DNA of 64,000 nucleotides from Camphora micrantha (taxonomy: Eukaryota > Streptophyta > Magnoliopsida > Laurales > Lauraceae). Of this stretch, positions 1 to 12,664 are shown in pieces; the stretch's first letter is position 1, and each line of letters starts with the position of its first letter. The stretch covers positions 11,374,875 to 11,438,874 of the forward strand of contig QPKB01000008.1 of the NCBI GenBank assembly GCA_003546025.1, in the 5' to 3' direction. The position numbers and the translations under genes were made by a program. The notes beneath the pieces are model-generated. The model did no database searches. It was not told where the DNA came from and saw only the letters and a list, made by a program, of their open reading frames with translations.

Positions 1-2445
1 ATGTTTTGGGAGCCAATCTTTTTTGAACAATGTATGTAAATCAGTAAATATGTATGTAATGATTATGGTAGTGGAAGCCACGTTGTTGCCCTACGACCTC
101 TGACATGCTTTCTGTGTATTGGCATCCAACGTCAGTGCCAAGTGGAGGTGGTGGTGTTGATGTCTATGCCCCCAATGGCTATAATCACACAAAAAGTACC
201 AAAGAAAAACAAAAAAAAAAAAACCTTTGGTCATTACTGGATGATGATTAGGGGTTGTGAGCCATTCCCTGTTTGTCGCTTCAATAAGGAAAGAAGTTAA
301 ACTAACAGTTCGTTTGTTTGCATAGAATATATAGGAATTCATGATAAAATGAATTTCAGAAGAGAATTACTAAAGTGGTGATGGGTGAAAGAATAATACA
401 CCGTAGCAATGTAGATAACACTTTGGAACTTTTTTGAATTTGAATTAGCGTTGGCTAGTTATTAATATGCCAAGAGAAGGTTAACGACGGTCGTTTCTTA
501 ACATTCGCCACCTTTTATAAAAACACAGTGTCTAAGAATTCATAGGAACTCAATTACATGAAACAAACCTGTCCTAAATGGTGAAGCATGGTCATCCCAA
601 AAATTAGAGCTGATTTCCTTTATTATGAAATTTTTGTTTTACAAATGCATAGGTTTCCATGATTTTGTTAATGGTGTAGCTGTCAGAGCTATCAAATCTG
701 GGAATAAAAAAAAAAAAAAGTAGGGCTGAAACTAGACGTTGGATCCAAGAGAAACTCATGTTGGGATCCTGATTCATGCACATATAATTCATTAGTGTTT
801 TCAGATTCTGATCCAATCCTTGTGTATTTCCAACCCAAAGGTCAAGATGTTTTGTAACTGACTACAGCAGCATATTTTAGGAACATGCCAGCCTGAATCA
901 TGTTGCAATTTTAAGATCCCCAGATGCATCCCCTTGGGCCTAATGATGCAAGTATTTTCATTTACTTCTTCTACATTTAGTACATTCTTCCACTTTTTTT
1001 TTTTTTTTTTCTATTTTTTTAAGATCCGGGTCTTCAGCCTTTTTATGTTACAAATAGTATGCATATCAAATTTGGATTCAGATATGGAAATTGAACTATA
1101 TAGATCCAGATTCAGAAACACCACCCCATAATGGACCCATTTAAATCCCTAAACACTGGTGACCCCACTAAGAGGTTAATATCTTAATTTATTATTTTTT
1201 CATCAGTTACCAGATTGTTTAGCAGGAATCTTAATGATCAACGGTCCATGTTCAATAGGTCTCTCTCTGGGCTGAAAGGTGAAGGATCCACAACCCTCCT
1301 TTTGGGAACAGAGCAATTTAACAACTGTGGGGGGCCTTGTGTTATGATCTTCACATGGTTGCCATGTGAGCCCATGTACGGATAACTTGGTTGTTCTGTG
1401 ATTTTTTAGGCTGGGCCATGATGAGCCCTTTCCAACTGTGCCACAGGCTCCCCTCAAAAGATAAAGGCCCAAAAAAAAAAAAAAAAAAAACACAACAAAG
1501 GAATCTCTCTTTTTCTCTTATGAATTATGCTATGTAATTAGGGTCTTCATGATGGGCCAGGAAAAGGCTTATCCAAGCCCGCGCCATTTAGTTATCAAGC
1601 AAACAAACTCAGTTCCAGATTGAGCCCAAAGGCCTGAAACTCAGGCCCAGGCCCTGGCTCAGTCCATTTTACAAAGCATGCATGAACAAAGGTGCTATTA
1701 TTTTCTGTTAGGTCACAATCATGATTACTTGTCCTAATTATAATATTTTATAAAAGGTTGACAACTAATTGTAAGATAACTCTTTCTCTCTCTCTCTCTC
1801 ATCTCATACTGATGTGTGTAATGAATGAATAGGCAAAAGCAAACGATCCAAACCAGATTTTAAATCAATTGGTTAAAGCCAATAAAAATGTCATATCATC
1901 ATCTATTACATCCTCGACAGTCGTATAATTGACGGATCCGATGGCATCGTTGATGGGGCCCTTCCTAACACCCACTTATTCATAACCCAGCTATGCATTT
2001 GATTTTGTTAATGGACCTCACCAATAAAATGCTACTAACATAATAACCCGTGCTAAACACTGACAATACACATATGGCTTAGCTTTTTAGGAAGTTCGAT
2101 TAAGAAAAAAAAGTCAAAATTAAAAGGGTGGTCATGTAAATCGAAGAGGCATACATCAATCCCATTCAAATAAAAAATGAGAAAAAAAAAATCCAAACTA
2201 GATAGATTGAGTTTGACCTTCAATTGGACGGTCTTGATCATATCCCCAATCCCATCCAAAAATGAGATTAATTAAATTGAGGAACAAAGAGAGAGACAGC
2301 TTCAACGGTCAAAATCGAAACCTCCTAATTTTTAACAGAAGCGAAATTAAAGGGTCGAGGAGAGGAGAGAGTGTTTGCGCGATTCTATAGGTCGGTCATT
2401 GGTGGTCAAAATCGAATAGCACTGAAAACACCTGAAATGCTTCCA
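1..2445. other. Intergenic DNA upstream of actin
   Basis: AT-rich sequence with many A or T homopolymers and no frame that reads like a conserved protein. The short open frames here are low-complexity (poly-Phe or poly-Lys from T and A runs) and are not called. It contains a possible small MITE at 306-574 and a (TC)n stretch near 1782-1800. The last ~150 bases before 2580 form the actin promoter. Confidence 0.7.
306..574. mobile_element. Possible Tourist-like MITE
   Basis: The left end reads CAGTTCGTTTGTTTGCAT and the right end ATGAAACAAACCTGTCC, an imperfect inverted pair. Both are flanked by TAA (303-305 and 575-577), the target duplication typical of PIF/Harbinger-type MITEs. A similar end sequence appears at 53067 and 54324. 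There is no coding capacity, and the inverted match decays inside the element, so the call is tentative. Confidence 0.35.
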
Positions 2446-2475
2446 CACGTGTGACATCCCTCCCATTGGCACGTG
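2446..2475 (+). promoter_or_regulatory. Two G-boxes and an inverted CCAAT box of the actin promoter
   Basis: CACGTG occurs at 2446-2451 and again at 2470-2475, with CCATTGG (inverted CCAAT) between them at about 2463-2469. They lie roughly 100 bases upstream of the TATA-like box. G-boxes bind bZIP and bHLH factors in plants. The motif is seen directly; its use in this gene is inferred from position only. Confidence 0.5.
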
Positions 2476-2569
2476 CATTGAAGACGTCCTCTCCACCACA
2501 TTATCTCTCTCCAGGCTGTTGGCAACGGATGTCCGAGCTGGCAAATCATCAAATCCCAGCCGTAGATCT

Positions 2570-2579
2570 ATTTATAAAT
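2570..2579 (+). promoter_or_regulatory. TATA-like box of actin
   Basis: The sequence ATTTATAAAT lies about 100 bases upstream of the (GA)n leader. Transcription would start around 2600-2640. The position relative to the leader exon is right for a plant core promoter. Confidence 0.5.
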
Positions 2580-2639
2580 GAAGAGCCGAGATGACATCTC
2601 GCAAACCTGACGTTCATTTAAGGAGATTTTCTTCTGGGC

Positions 2640-2670
2640 GTGCGTGCCCATTTCATTTCCGCCATCAGAC

Positions 2671-2707
<37 letters not shown>

Positions 2708-2733
2708 CGCAGAGAAATCTAGGGTTTCCAAAG
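2640..2733 (+). other. Actin 5' untranslated exon with (GA)15
   Basis: Plant actin genes commonly have an untranslated first exon followed by a leader intron just before the ATG. Here a GA run (2675-2704) is followed by a likely splice donor AAAG|GTACTA at 2733/2734. The acceptor TTGCAG at 5163-5168 lies 10 bases before the ATG. The transcript start and exact donor are inferred; RNA reads would settle them. Confidence 0.55.
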
Positions 2734-5168
2734 GTACTACTAACTCTCATTCTCATCCAAAAATCTCTCCTTTCCTTCTTCTTCTTCTTCTTCTTCTTTT
2801 TGTTTTGGAATCGATTTCATTTGGAAGATCGGAGCTGATCGATCTGGAGGAAGAGTTGTGAATCGAGTGTTTCGATTCGAACGATCTGCTGTTTTTTTGT
2901 TGTTTGAGAAAGAGAAAGATTCTTTTAGAGTTTTCTTTAGTTTAAATTTGAAGCTAGGAGGTCACGATCGATCTTAAGAAGCTTGGATTTGTCGGTTGTT
3001 GTGATGATGGATCTGCTGCATTTGCGTCGGATTTTAGGAATGTGGGATGTTTTTGTGGTGTCTTTTGTTTTATTTTGAATCTGATGTGTTTTGTTGGGGG
3101 TTTCGATTGTGAGAGAAAAGATCCGATCTTTTTGTTGTAACTGAGCTTTATTCTCTTTTGGAGATATCGATTGTGATCGGTTTGGAGGAAAAAGATCCGA
3201 TTTTTCTGTTGTAGATGCGTTTCATTGTCTATTGGGGATTTGTGTTTGTTGTCCGTTGGTTGTTTGAGATTTGGTCTGGGTCGGGGTTTTCTGTTTTGAA
3301 GAATTTTTATCGTGCGTTGTGGTTGAGATCACTGTTGGGGAACGAACTATTTCGGTTAATTACTACTGTGAGGCTGATTACTTAAGCTTCTCTTTTGTTA
3401 TTGGAGGGAATGAGGGAGGGAGGGAGGTGCTTGAAGGTGGTAATTTGGGTTTTGTGAGCAAATCAATGTATTTGATTTGATTTTTTCTTTTTATGTTGGA
3501 TGTTGATTTGGGGTGGCGCGGACCAATGTGCATTGCTTTTCTGACCGCTTCAAATCCAGAGTGAAATGAACGGATCTATTCTTATTAACGTTTCAAGTTC
3601 CAAATTGTCAGTTTCTGATTCCCTGTTGCTGATCTTAAGTTTATTCCTTCGACAACTTTTAATAATGCATCATATTGTTGCCTATATCTATGAAATGTAA
3701 ATCATCTTTATTTTTCATATACCTTCTCAAGGATCAGCTGGCTTGTCATATCGGTTGTGTATCATATGTTTGTTGAATTTAATAGCGGTTTTGTTGCCCT
3801 TGTATCTGATATGGACTTGTATTGATACTACCTGATTGTGTTATTTCAAAGATTCTATTTGTTGATTTATTTCCTTTTCTTCTATCTTATGATGGGTTTA
3901 ATAATATTGATTTTGGAGCATGTAGACATATTTTGTGTATAAAAACATTTAACGTATTTGCAAAAAAGTTGCATGGTTTTTGTCATTGTATTGCCGCTTA
4001 CGTTCTTTAAGGAGGCTGATTATAGGGATTGGGGTCTGATCCTACTGATTTAGTCTAATATCCAATGACTCTGAGGTAAAAATGTAAAAGCTTAAATGAA
4101 TATGACATCACCTTATTTGGTAGATCCTTGCTATAACATCCTTGTTTTCCATTGTTGGTTTTTCTAGTTGGAATTTGTTTGTGGCAATTTGGGAATTTCT
4201 CAAAACTCAATGCAAAGTATTTGAGATTTTCAGTTTTTGTGCTTTTAAAAATGATCAGATATTAACATTAAAAAAAATCAAAAGATATTGGGCATTTGAC
4301 AATTTTTTTTTTTAATTATAAACAGCCCCTTTACTTTTACTTGAGATTTTGTTCATCATCTGATCTTGATTGATTTTAGATCGTTGATTTCTTTATTCGA
4401 TCTGATGCTTTCCATATTAAAGTAATTTGGTTCTAAACTGATACGAAGGTTGAATATTGAGACTGGACAGTTTGGCTCATACTGTCGGTGGTTTGATTTG
4501 GTGGAGCTTGACATCATTTTAAAAAAAAAAATGCAACTCTAAATAGTTTCTTCATAGCATCCCGACTTTTGCCTTTATTTCAATTAATGTTTTGGGAATT
4601 GATCTGATAGTCAAAAATTATTATTGGACAGTATGGTCCAAACTGATCTGATGGCCAGTTTGGTTGGGACTACTGGCTTGATATCATTAAAGAAAAATGG
4701 GTCAGTAAAAAAATGTTGCTTCATACCAGCCCAACCACGAGCTTGCCCTTGTTTCAATTAATTTGACCAGTTGAGAAGTATTGTTTGAATTGGACTAGCC
4801 AAGGCTTCTGGTCTAACCTGCTCTAAATGGCCTGGGCAGGTTTTTATGTGCAAGTTTAAATCAATGCATTTGCTTTAAGTAGTTGGCCATTATGTGCTTA
4901 CTTTCCCTTACAAGTATCTTGATCATATGCTGTTATGGATCCTTGTCATGTTGCCATGTGTAACGCAGATGCGTGCATTTGAATACCCTTGCCATTTATT
5001 TATTACCAATTGATGGAATACATTTTTAGTGGTTCTTGAAAAGTATTATTTGGCCTTATTATTTATTAAAGATGAGATTCATCAGTGTAAGTGGACATGT
5101 TTCCTTTCCCATTAATTTTCTGATTACTCCATTTCTGAAAGTTTGTAGTTGTTTTCTTGCCGTTGCAG
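2734..5168 (+). other. Actin leader intron (2.4 kb)
   Basis: T-rich sequence between the untranslated exon and the ATG exon, opening with a (CTT)n run near 2778-2800. No gene is seen in it. Leader introns of plant actin genes often enhance expression, which is family knowledge and not shown here. It is long for such an intron. Confidence 0.6.
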
Positions 5169-5178
5169 GTAACAGAAG

Positions 5179-8044
5179 ATGGCAGATTCAGAGGACATTC
5201 AGCCTCTTGTGTGCGATAATGGGACTGGAATGGTCAAGGTATAATGCAGGATTCATTTTATAATATTTCTTATACTAAAGAGTTCCTGAGAATTTAGGGT
5301 TCAAGTTGACCCTTTTATTTCTAGGTTGGGTTTGGTCTCACATTTCTAATCCGGTTAGTTAATGGGTTGGGTTTGGTTTTGCTTCATACTTGCTTTAGAC
5401 CTCTTTCCATAATGCCCAATCCCACCCTGACATGACTAATTGTAGAATGACCTGCCAACCTAAACTGAACCTGATCTAATAAGGCTTCAGTTTTAACTTC
5501 GAAGTTAGGTTTGACTTTCCATTGTCAACTCGATGGGACCACTTAAGGTTGAGCCTACAATATGCTGCCCCTAGTAGACAACCCAACCAGACCCTACCTG
5601 TTGCCATGCCACCACTACATCATAGATTTGCATAATGTGTAAGTGCATTGAGGAGGAAGGGCCTTAAATGGCTTTTAAGAAATTTTGTTGTCCTTCTCTG
5701 CTCTAAGCTTTGAGTATAACATTTATTGTGTCTCACATGTGATGCATTGCATCTGATGATGTAATGACTTATGTTAGATTCTTATGCTTAAAACATTTAT
5801 TTTTAGGCGGGATTTGCTGGAGATGATGCCCCAAGGGCTGTTTTTCCTAGCATTGTGGGCCGTCCACGTCACACTGGTGTGATGGTTGGCATGGGTCAGA
5901 AAGATGCATATGTGGGTGACGAAGCCCAGTCCAAGCGTGGTATTTTGACCCTGAAATACCCAATTGAACACGGTATTGTGAGCAACTGGGACGATATGGA
6001 GAAGATCTGGCATCACACATTCTACAATGAGTTGCGGGTAGCCCCAGAAGAACACCCTGTTCTCCTCACTGAGGCACCTCTCAATCCTAAGGCTAACCGT
6101 GAGAAGATGACTCAAATAATGTTCGAAACTTTCAATACCCCTGCTATGTATGTTGCCATTCAGGCTGTTCTCTCCCTTTATGCCAGTGGCCGCACAACTG
6201 GTAAGAAAATTAATTGAAAAATTATTGCTATTAAGTTATCTCTTATATATGCAAGTTTTTATGATTTTCCTAATACACATTGGAAACATCAGCGGTACCA
6301 TTTTCATACACACAGACCTGGTGATGGATTTCATTGAATTTAGATTAAGACTGGGAGTGTGTCCAAATGCAATTGGGAGTATGCAACTGTTGTTTCCCAT
6401 TATGTATCATTAGCTTGCAAAAAAAAGGCTTAAATGCACATATGGAGCTGAGTTGTCAAGTTTATTTATTTATTTTTTAAATAAAATACTGTAAGAGCAT
6501 GCAACATCAAGTATGAATTTTTAAAGTGGCGAAGCTTTTTCTATAAACTTTTTTTCCCAATTTTTTTTTTATTTGAAGATTCTTTGCCATAAACATATCC
6601 TCTGAAGTTAATAGGTTGCATTATTCTTTATTTATATGTTACTTATGTACTTATTTATTTGGACATGCAATTTCTAATCATAAGTGTGAATGGTAAGGGT
6701 CTTCTGTGTCCATTGACTTGTTTGTTATGTTCTAGTTGCATTATAGTACGTATATGTTTTTGTCTGAGTTATGAGTATTGTAGGCTAAATAATGACCTTT
6801 TGGGACTCTAACGAGGTGTTGTAATTTTCACCATATTATACCATTAAAAAAAAATACCATATCACCACTTTTAGATATTCTGAGAGACTCGGCTGCATAT
6901 CGGAATAATGACATTGCTTTCCCTATGTAGGTTAGTTTTGGATAACAGTAGTTGATTTGTGTAGAACATTGTGGTACCGGCATACCGTACTGTATGGTGA
7001 CCATGATTTATTTTTGTCTGCATCAATGGTATTGCTTGTATGTGAGTACATGTGAGTACTTTCCCCCCTTTACTGAATGATAAATGCTTGTGTAGGTATT
7101 GTGCTGGACTCTGGTGATGGTGTCAGCCATACAGTACCAATCTATGAAGGTTATGCCCTCCCACATGCGATCCTGCGTCTTGATCTGGCAGGTCGTGATC
7201 TGACTGATGCCCTCATGAAGATACTGACGGAGCGTGGATATTCTTTCACCACCACTGCTGAACGTGAAATTGTGAGAGACATGAAGGAGAAGCTGTCTTA
7301 CATTGCTCTTGACTATGAGCAGGAGCTGGAGACAGCCAAGACCAGCTCATCTGTGGAAAAGAGTTATGAGCTTCCTGATGGTCAAGTTATAACCATTGGT
7401 GCTGAGCGTTTCCGATGTCCTGAGGTGCTCTTCCAGCCATCAATGATTGGAATGGAAGCTGCGGGTATACATGAGACTACATACAATTCCATAATGAAGT
7501 GTGATGTGGATATAAGGAAGGATTTGTACGGGAACATTGTTCTTAGTGGTGGGTCCACTATGTTCCCTGGCATTGCTGACAGGATGAGCAAGGAGATCAC
7601 AGCGCTAGCACCAAGCAGCATGAAGATCAAGGTGGTGGCACCCCCGGAGAGGAAATACAGTGTATGGATAGGGGGCTCTATCTTGGCATCCCTCAGCACC
7701 TTTCAGCAGGTTTGTTATTACATGTATTTCTTCTGCTTACCTACGTGCATAGATACATTCTTATACATATCTTGACCAGATGCATGTAGCAAACATCTCA
7801 AAATTGGTTGATGTGGAAATTTGATAGCATTCTTTAAACTTTCTCAATAGTCCCAATGAAGGATATCCATTCCATGCTCATGTTCCCTTTGATGGGATAG
7901 CAAGTAGCTTGTCTGTTATTCCCTTTGATTCTAAGGAAGGATTTTTTCCGTTAACCTGTGATCTTGTTTGATTTGCAGATGTGGATTGCAAAGGCAGAGT
8001 ACGATGAATCTGGGCCATCAATTGTTCACAGGAAGTGCTTTTGA
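5179..8044 (+). CDS. ACT: Actin, four coding exons, 377 aa
   Basis: Coding exons are 5179-5238, 5807-6200, 7096-7709 and 7979-8044, all with GT-AG borders. They sum to 1,134 nt, giving 377 residues, exactly the plant actin length. Introns after codon 20, inside codon 152 and near codon 356 match the conserved plant actin pattern. The nucleotide-binding loops DNGTG (13-17) and DSGDG (156-160) are intact, and the C-terminus ends in HRKCF. The product polymerises into cytoplasmic F-actin filaments for cell growth, organelle movement and division. No frameshift or missing residue was seen. The N-terminus MADSEDIQ and the leader intron suit a vegetative class such as ACT7, but the isoform is not assigned. 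It converges on the PP2C gene. Confidence 0.98.
6201..7095 (+). other. Actin coding intron 2
   Basis: An 895-base GT-AG intron that splits codon 152. It is AT-rich with T runs, and no inserted gene or transposon was recognised. Coding introns 1 (5239-5806) and 3 (7710-7978) are likewise plain. Confidence 0.8.
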
Positions 8045-9679
8045 GCATTTGACAATGGGAGTCTGGATGAAGAAAAAAGTATTTACTCTATTTAAGAAAA
8101 TTCTGCTGCTGCTTGCCTTTGTTATTGTTATATTTTGAATTTAGTGTTGGACAATGATCTTGAAGCGCTGCTGGACAACATCCCATTTTTTCAATTATTG
8201 TTTCTTCTTGATAAGTTATGCTACTCTGTACTCTCAATGGCAGCTTCTTAGTAAGCCTACTTTGGTTTGAATTTTGATTTTTTTCTCTCTAAAGATGTAT
8301 GGGATTTAATAATAATTTTTTTTTGCCATGAAAGATCTCTGAAATCATTAATCATGAGTGCTCATAAGATCAGAAAATTGGTCTTTCATTTAGCGTTGAA
8401 CAACAGTGGTCCTGTCTTTTCAATGGATTAATTGTGGAATGAAACTCTCTAGGAAGCTTCTTTGGAATGTTTGATGGATTATTGTTTTGAGTGCTCCAGT
8501 CTTACCCATGCCATGTCATTTAAGGTTGTCTGATTCAATTCAATTAGCCAAAGAAATGTGGTGGCCCTGAAAAAGTCAGGGATTAATGCATTTCAGCAAT
8601 CTAACCGCGCTGCAGTTTCTGAGATTGAATGGCTGAACTTTTGTAGGGAAACTAGCAGCACCGAACATTTTCCTTCAATTTCCATCCTGGTACATTGATC
8701 AGGATTCTTATTAGTTTTTAGTGATAGCAAGTCAACCATGCTTTTCCCCAAAGTTGTAGCTTGGCTCGTGAGGTGTGAGTGTATGTGAGTTCGAAAGTGG
8801 TCAATGTAGCAAAGAAACTAAATTAAAAAAAAAATAAAATTTCGACGGTGCTTTATGCCCTAAAGTTTGTTTGGCTGTATTTTTTTTTTTAGAATTGCAA
8901 GTATTTGGAATTTTGGATGTTGGTATACGGTCATATTTCCAAAGCATTGGAATTGTCAGTTTGAATGCTAGAACTCACTTGAGCATTTTGGAAACACAGA
9001 AATGTCTATTGCTGCTACGTTTGATTTTCTCTACTTGAGACACGACAGGGTGATAACTTACCTGGAGCAGTTAACTGGTGCCCACCGGTTTGTTGCACCT
9101 CTTATTTTCTAAATGCAATGAATGCAGCCATCCATCCTTTGTCCGAGACAATGGAAAAGAAGGGCGTCTGTGGCTGCTTTCTACCTCTGGGATCTTTGCT
9201 GTAGCAGTAGAACCTTTTTTCGACCATTAACTGCCACAAGGTTTTCAGACAAACCCCGTACACAATGGTGCATATATCAAATCAACTCCTTACATCTCAT
9301 TTACCAAAAAAAAAAAACTGCTTACATTTCACTAAACCCCAAACGGATGTGTACAAATGAAATTGATCGCACTGGTGAAACATCTCATCCCCCATTTAGA
9401 AAATCTTTCATTCTCCCCTATATCTTTTGAAAATTAAAATACCATACATACAAGCCACCATTAATGACTGAGTATCTCCTTAAGTTGCAGCTGAAATTAG
9501 CGATCTATTCGTTTTCTTTAAGACAATTTAGCAAACATTATTATTATTATTTTTGTACCCCAACCGACATTTTCTTTAAGACAATTTAGCAAACATTGTT
9601 GTTATTTTTTTTTTTTTTATGGGTACCCCAACCGGAGGGGGTTGACACCCATGATAGCACCCACACCTGCACACGCAGG

Positions 9680-9827
9680 GAAAATGCCCACACAAGTGAG
9701 AAGAGAGCTTCTTGCACATGCTATGATAGAACCCACATAAGTAAAAAAGGAGAGAAAATGCCCACACAAGTGAGAAGAGAGCTTCTTGCACATGCTATGA
9801 TAGAACCCACATAAGTTAAAAAGGAGC
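9680..9827. repeat. 74-bp tandem duplication
   Basis: Two adjacent copies (9680-9753 and 9754-9827), nearly identical, each containing CCCACACAAGTGAGAAGAG and AACCCACATAAG. The motif CCCACA(C/T)AAGTG also recurs nearby at about 10378-10412. The paired short open frames on both strands here are products of the duplication. Confidence 0.85.
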
Positions 9828-11038
9828 CTGCACACTGTAGAGGTGTAAAATGGACCATTAGGCCCAGCCGTGTCAAAATTGGCAGGGCCTCAGCCTAGAA
9901 CGGCTCACAGGCATGAGCTGGGCCGTGCTGGCCCACGGGCCTTTTTCTTTCTTTTATTTTTTCTTCCTGTTTTTAATGTCAGAATTTATATTTAATGCTA
10001 CATGTGGATTAAAAAGAGTATCTTTCCAATGGTCCACCTTTAATGGCAAGTAATAATTCCATTGGGTAGGAGGAAAGAGTAGCATTCCAATGCTAATATC
10101 CATTTTAAGGCTAATGACATTGATTACCCTCTTGGGAAAGATAATTCACATCCACTAACCATATGAATTCATGCTAATGCCCATTAAGTCAATACCAATA
10201 TGAATTAATACCATATTGGGAAAGATAATTCCCATAATCCTATCCTACCCTAGTCTAAGGCCCCAAAACTCATTGATCGGGCCACCAGGCTGGGCCCAGA
10301 CGTGCCGGCACATGTGGCAAGGGATACCCTTTTTTTCTATGTGGTACCCTAGCATAAAGGCCTTTGACCCAAGAGAGCCCACACAAGTGGGAAGAGAAAG
10401 CCCACATAAGTGAAAAGAGTGGCATACCCAAGGGATGGATCTATAGCAGGATATTCGGGTGACATGCAGGCAACAGCCCCTTCTTGTCAACAGCATTGAT
10501 TTGGATGTTAGTCTAGAAGGGGAAAGTTTCGTGCACATCATGCGACGTATGGTGAAAGTACCCATGACATTCATCAGTCATCACTGATTGTAGTGCATAC
10601 AGCTTGACACTGTTCACAGATATAATCTCAAGCTAAATTATAATCACCTCTCTGATACCAAGTCTAATGGGCCTCTTCAGCAATATGAAACAATCTTGTT
10701 CAATGTACGCTCAATACTGTGAAAGGTTAATTAGAGAAGTCCACATAAGTTGCTGTGCCTGCTATATGTGGCTGCGCAGGTGAACCATTAACTGAATCCT
10801 CCTCACCTTGGGTTGCAAGAGAACCAGGTTAAAGCTGGTTTAAATGCAGACCACTTATTTTTGTGGAGGGTCTAGCCCACAGGATTATGAGTACAGTCTT
10901 TGTAAGTTAAACACCGTCTGATTCAGGTTGTTCTTGCCCCCATCCAAATCAGGTCTCTAAGCAAATATCCATCTGGGCCAACAAATCCATTCTCTAAGAA
11001 GATGAACACAACCCACTCCATCCGTCCAGATTTGCCTT

Positions 11039-11170
11039 GTTGAGCTACAGCCAGGCTGATTAGCAATAATTAAGTCCTTGCTGAGAGCATGTATGATTAG
11101 TAGTGTTGAGCTACAGCCAGGCTGATTAGCAATAATTAAGTCCTTGCTGAGAGCATGTATGATTAGTAGT
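11039..11170. repeat. 66-bp tandem duplication
   Basis: Two adjacent, apparently identical copies (11039-11104 and 11105-11170) beginning GTTGAGCTACAGCC. Identity suggests a recent slippage or unequal exchange event. No coding content. Confidence 0.9.
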
Positions 11171-12664
11171 GTTTAGCCTAACGTACAAAGCTACTAAGCC
11201 TAGAATGTAATTCAAATGCCATCGTTGTCCAAGACCATTCAAATTATGTCCAATTGTTCTATTAAATGGTGTCATACTGCAAAATGATACCAGACCTGGC
11301 TAATGTCAGAGGGAAATTGCAGCATCCACAACTTGACAAGACTTGAGCACATGGACTCGATCCATGTAAAAATAAAAAAAGTTGACGCCTGGTCTTTTTC
11401 ACCTCTTCAATCTTCGTACCTTTTGGTTATGATTAGGGGCATATGTCTAGACCATTCTAAACCGAGTACAGGTTACTTAGACTATGAATATTTGAAGGTT
11501 TCATAAGTTTGGAAAGTTCGAGTTAGCCTCAGGTTGTTTTTGTTCCAACCAATTAAGGGTAATCAGTGACAGTAAGTGCAGGGCAACTGAGTTCCAAGTA
11601 TCCAAATGTTTGGGTGGGTGGGTGTTGTACATACAGCATGTTGGTGTCTTTCTGACAGCCAAATCCAGCCATCAAATTAAACAAATGCAAGGAATTTCAT
11701 TTAAAAAAAAAAAAAAAAAACAATGAAAATTTTATTTAGTCCACAAATGCAAACATGCACAGCCGACCTGATGAATACAACTGATTTTTTTGGGCCAGGG
11801 CCAAGATTAGTACATGCATGGTTCCACAGCGCCATCCAACATGGGTGTTTAGCAGCAAGAGGTTTGCCAGCCGAACCAAGTGAACCAAGTGAAATGACTC
11901 ACAAACAATCAAAACTCAAAACAAAGCCACTCATAGATTCTCTAAATGCAATCCCCACAGAACTATTCACAACAAAACTGTAAACATGCACAAAACACTT
12001 TTACCTTGATAATTATTTTTTTCTCTTTTGATGAGTCTAATTAACATTTTGATGAACCATAATCGACTGAGCACCTGCCATTATCTGTCAAAGATATCCA
12101 CACAATTCTCAGTAGCTCTCAGATCTGAGAAAATATTTCAAGCGTGGAGTTATTTTTCTCTTAATCTAGATTTTAAGCTTCCTAATCACAAATAGAAATT
12201 TCTCATAATCTACATATGAATTAATTTCCTTTGTTTAGGGACCAGTAATTGTATCTCCCAAGTTCCAACACGGGTAGATCAGTAAACATGCTAATGATGA
12301 ACCACGTTGGCAATTTAGCAATCAGCCACTGAGAGGCACATATTTATGCATGCTCAAAACAAGTAAAAGCTGGAAAGTCACTTGTGTGGTATATTTGTTA
12401 AGCAGGTTGCCTATTGAAATGTCTATGACAGATGGACATACATGAAGCAAAACTGAAATTATTCTTGGAAAGATGGAAAGATTGGACTAGTGCATAAAAG
12501 GCGGTGGACAGGTTCTGAATACAAGATAACAGTGGATGGAACGACAAAATAAAATGGAAATCAACATGTTGCAAAAATGCAGATATGAAAAATGGAAGGA
12601 ATTATTGAACCTGGTTGCAAGAGAGAACACTGCCACCTTGTGCAGTAACACATCAAACAGGAGA

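Larger units (their letters stand above)
8045..12664. other. Actin 3' UTR and intergenic DNA to PP2C
   Basis: The actin 3' UTR probably ends by about 8.2-8.35 kb, judging by the T-rich AATAAT-type sequence near 8310. The rest shows no credible gene; short open frames at 9.1 kb and 11.3-12.0 kb have no recognisable protein character. Two tandem duplications (9680-9827 and 11039-11170) are listed separately. The PP2C 3' UTR should occupy the last few hundred bases, read from the - strand. Confidence 0.65.

Noticed and set aside
5774..6115. 113-codon - strand frame over actin exon 2
   Set aside because: Antisense shadow of actin coding sequence with no recognisable protein.
7382..7699. 105-codon - strand frame over actin exon 3
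   Set aside because: Antisense shadow of the conserved actin coding sequence.
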